DNA from: Pseudomonas sp. ANT_J12
GTDB taxonomy: Bacteria > Pseudomonadota > Gammaproteobacteria > Pseudomonadales > Pseudomonadaceae
Assembly (NCBI RefSeq): GCF_008370045.1
Contig: NZ_VOBN01000005.1
Span: forward strand, 62,001-126,000
Length of the DNA stretch: 64,000 bases
Direction: 5' to 3'
Positions 62,005-64,000 of this stretch are shown here, piece after piece. Both the position numbers and the translations under genes were made by a program. The notes below the pieces were generated by a model. That model did no database searches and was not told the origin of the DNA. It was given only the letters and a program-made list of their open reading frames with translations. Numbering within the stretch: the stretch's first letter is position 1; each line of letters begins with the position of its first letter.

Positions 62005-63291
62005 ATGTTGAATAAGCGAATCAGCCTGATCGCTCTGGGGATGTTGAGCGCTACACAGGCCATGGCTAACGACCAGGCCGAAGCCAAGGGATTTGTTGAA
62101 GACAGCAGCCTCAAAGTGCTGCTGCGCAATGCCTACATCAATCGTGACTACAAAGACGGCAACGACGATAAATCCGAGTGGGGCCAAGCGGCCATCGGTA
62201 CGTTCTCGTCCGGTTTCACCCAAGGCACCGTCGGTGTCGGTGTCGACGCTTTTGGTCTGTATGCCCTCAATCTGGAGCGCAGTGAAGACCGCAGCGGTGC
62301 CCAGGGCATCGACTTCTTCAAGAAGGGCGACAGCGGCCACCCGGCCAACGACCTGTCCAAGGGCGGCGCCGCCGTCAAATTCCGCCTGTCCAGCACCACG
62401 CTGACCTACGGCGACCAGATGCCGGAATTGCCGGTGCTGAACTACGACAACTCGCGCCTGCTGCCAGAAAGCTACACCGGCACGCTGATCACCTCCAAGG
62501 AGATCAAAGGCCTGGTCCTGAACGCCGGTCGCTTCACCGCCGAATCGCGTAAAAGCGCGGAAGGCCGTGACAGCGGTGGCTTGAAGTCGATCAACGTGTT
62601 GGGCGGCAGCTACCAGTTCACCGAACAGTTCAAGGCTGCGGTCTACGCCTCCGACGTCGAAGACGTGCTGAAGAAGCAATACGTGAACGCCAACTACGTG
62701 TTCCCGATCGACAAGGATCAGTCCCTGACCCTGGACTTCAACGGCTACCGCACCAAGCTGGACAATTCCTACGTCCGCGAAAACGGAATCACCGGCGACG
62801 ACAACAAAATTTGGAGCCTGGCCGCGATCTTCGCCACCGGCCCGCACTCGTTCACCATCGCGCACCAGCGCAGTACCGGCGACAGCAACCTGGGCTACGC
62901 CTACGGCGGCTATCAGAAAGACCAGGGTCGTGTCGGCGACGGTGGCAACACGATCTCCCTGGCCAACTCCTACTGGTCTGACTTCAACGCCGAAGACGAA
63001 CGCAGCTGGCAGTTGGGCTATGGCCTGGACTTCAGCACCTTCGGCATTCCGGGCCTGAGCTACAACGTGGCTTACGTGCGCGGCGACAACATCACCACCT
63101 CCACCAGCGAGGGCGGTACCGAGCGCGAAATCTTCAACCAGTTCAAGTACGTCGTGCAAAGCGGCCCGGCCAAAGACCTGAGCGTGAAGTTGCGCAGCTC
63201 GATCCTGCGCGTGTCGCAGAAATCCAGTGAGTACAACGCCAGCGGTAACGAACTGCGTGTGTTCGTGGACTACCCGATCAACATCTTCTGA
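62005..63291 (+). CDS. OprD-family outer membrane porin
   Basis: A 428-residue porin. A signal peptide (LNKRISLIALGMLSATQAMA) is followed by the OprD start GFVEDSSLKVLLRNAYINRD, and LTYGDQMPELPVLNYDNSRL, the family block after strand 3. It takes up small solutes; the OprD/OpdK group includes basic amino acid and aromatic acid channels, and the substrate cannot be told here. It is transcribed alone between two terminators. Confidence 0.9.
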   Translation: MLNKRISLIALGMLSATQAMANDQAEAKGFVEDSSLKVLLRNAYINRDYKDGNDDKSEWGQAAIGTFSSGFTQGTVGVGVDAFGLYALNLERSEDRSGAQGIDFFKKGDSGHPANDLSKGGAAVKFRLSSTTLTYGDQMPELPVLNYDNSRLLPESYTGTLITSKEIKGLVLNAGRFTAESRKSAEGRDSGGLKSINVLGGSYQFTEQFKAAVYASDVEDVLKKQYVNANYVFPIDKDQSLTLDFNGYRTKLDNSYVRENGITGDDNKIWSLAAIFATGPHSFTIAHQRSTGDSNLGYAYGGYQKDQGRVGDGGNTISLANSYWSDFNAEDERSWQLGYGLDFSTFGIPGLSYNVAYVRGDNITTSTSEGGTEREIFNQFKYVVQSGPAKDLSVKLRSSILRVSQKSSEYNASGNELRVFVDYPINIF

Positions 63292-63314
63292 TGATCGGCT
63301 GAGTTAAAAAACTC

Positions 63315-63349
63315 AATAAAAAACCCCGACTGGCTCGGGGTTTTTTTTT
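63315..63349 (+). terminator. Rho-independent terminator of the porin gene
   Basis: AAACCCCGA and TCGGGGTTT form a stem with a loop of about six bases, followed by nine T, 25 bases after the porin stop. Confidence 0.9.
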
Positions 63350-63520
63350 GCTGTTTTCTGATGAAAACGCTCTAAAAGCTCTTTTTTTGGCATAAAAATG
63401 TCGATTCAAGTGATCTTTTTATGGCGCTTCAAGCAATGCTTGAGATGCCTGAAATTCTTTCTCATGGACGCAAATCCTGCACCTAATAGATTAGGCCGCT
63501 CAATGCAGCGGAGACTAGTA

Positions 63521-64000
63521 ATGATCGTGTTAAACAGAGAAGTTGGCGAATCGCTACGGCGCGACAAATTTGTCAACGTCCAGGGTGGTGACTTCAACCT
63601 CTACGGTCATTTCGCCGACTTCGTCCGCCTGACCAAAAGTTGGGAAAACATGGAGCCGGACAGCTACTACGGCCAGGCCGAATCCGGCATGCGTTTCCGT
63701 CGTTACAGCGACTTCGAATACAACCCGGTGACCCGCGAACTGACGCAGCTGGAACACCGCGCCTATGTGCAATCCAAGGCCAACAACAGCTACGTCGGCG
63801 GCATGATTCGGCACTTCCAGGACTTCTCCGAAGAAGTGATCAATTCGCCGGTGATGCGCAGCCTGATCGACATCGATTTCGAAGTGTATAAAAACGTGCT
63901 GCCGCCGGAGTTGCACGATGAAATCTGGCAATGCCAGATCCATCAGATCCGCATCGAGATCAAACCGGGCAAGCAACTGGAAATCACCCCTGAAGGCATT
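63521..64000 (+). CDS. 2OG-Fe dioxygenase family protein, N-terminal part
   Basis: The frame is open from ATG 63521 (GGAG eight bases before it) to the right edge, 160 residues so far. MIVLNREVGESLRRDKFVNV, then YYGQAESGMRFRRYSDFEYN and HFQDFSEEVINSPVMRSLID fit the bacterial 2OG-Fe dioxygenases that hydroxylate free amino acids (isoleucine dioxygenase-like family). The HxD iron motif, expected to include HQIRIE or later residues, cannot be judged because the gene is cut. Substrate unknown. Its partner genes, if any, lie outside the window. Confidence 0.75.
   Translation, partial: MIVLNREVGESLRRDKFVNVQGGDFNLYGHFADFVRLTKSWENMEPDSYYGQAESGMRFRRYSDFEYNPVTRELTQLEHRAYVQSKANNSYVGGMIRHFQDFSEEVINSPVMRSLIDIDFEVYKNVLPPELHDEIWQCQIHQIRIEIKPGKQLEITPEGI

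Noticed and set aside
1..64000. CRISPR arrays, tRNA or rRNA genes, prophage or IS elements
   Set aside because: The regularly recurring repeats are REP/REPIN elements at gene ends, not spaced direct repeats. No tRNA cloverleaf or transposase frame was recognised.

Overview
The window is chromosomal DNA of a Pseudomonas, most likely from the P. fluorescens complex. The reasons are the GC-rich coding, the typical Pseudomonas core genes (dctBD next to rmlC, the gshA-tex-ompR-envZ-rimK-hslR-hslO-pckA block, nudE-cysQ, aguBA), the rim operon that carries an EAL-domain gene (rimA), and many copies of the fluorescent-pseudomonad REP/REPIN repeats. From memory, much of the order between 17 and 52 kb matches the P. 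aeruginosa PAO1 region around PA5164-PA5203. I saw no rRNA, tRNA, CRISPR array, prophage or transposase gene.

Region 1 (1-17.4 kb) is about sulfur. It holds a tandem pair of SfnB-family flavin-dependent desulfurization oxidoreductases with an LLM-class monooxygenase cut by the left edge, and a tiny ORF translationally coupled to the first of them. Next come the cystine importer tcyJLN with D-cysteine desulfhydrase dcyD, the divergent serine acetyltransferase epsC, and the taurine operon tauABCD. Between epsC and tau lie the BCCT transporter betT, which has a textbook-looking BetI-type dyad upstream, and an aldo-keto reductase of the yghZ type. Together these genes take up organosulfur compounds or cystine, release sulfite or sulfide, and rebuild cysteine. 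Glutathione synthesis (gshA) follows directly.

Region 2 (17.4-31 kb) is conserved housekeeping: gshA, a hotdog thioesterase, tex, ompR/envZ (AmgRS in P. aeruginosa), the c-di-GMP-linked ribosome-modification operon rimA-rimB-rimK, hslR, a PAP2 phosphatase, hslO (Hsp33) and pckA.

Region 3 (31-36.2 kb) is an accessory islet of small, partly broken genes: a DMT permease, a solitary HipB-like repressor without HipA, a DUF1493 acyl-carrier-like protein fused to the relic of an HTH antitoxin, two paralogous small proteins of unknown function, a frameshifted periplasmic protein and a lipoprotein subtilase.

Region 4 (36.4-52.7 kb) holds a short RecQ-type helicase, a hydroxyacyl-CoA dehydrogenase, thioesterases, a glycine-zipper protein, a candidate orphan small RNA, a LysR-fdhD-molybdopterin oxidoreductase unit, kbp (BON-LysM), yrfG, nudE-cysQ, the C4-dicarboxylate two-component system dctBD and a solitary rmlC.

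Region 5 (52.8-64 kb) holds a three-part kinase / degenerate M23 / class III aminotransferase fusion, probably a hydroxyamine kinase plus phospho-lyase, and the agmatine operon aguBA with two matching half-palindromic operators. It ends with a TonB-dependent siderophore receptor behind a candidate Fur box, a DsbA-like oxidoreductase, an OprD porin and a 2OG-Fe dioxygenase cut by the right edge.
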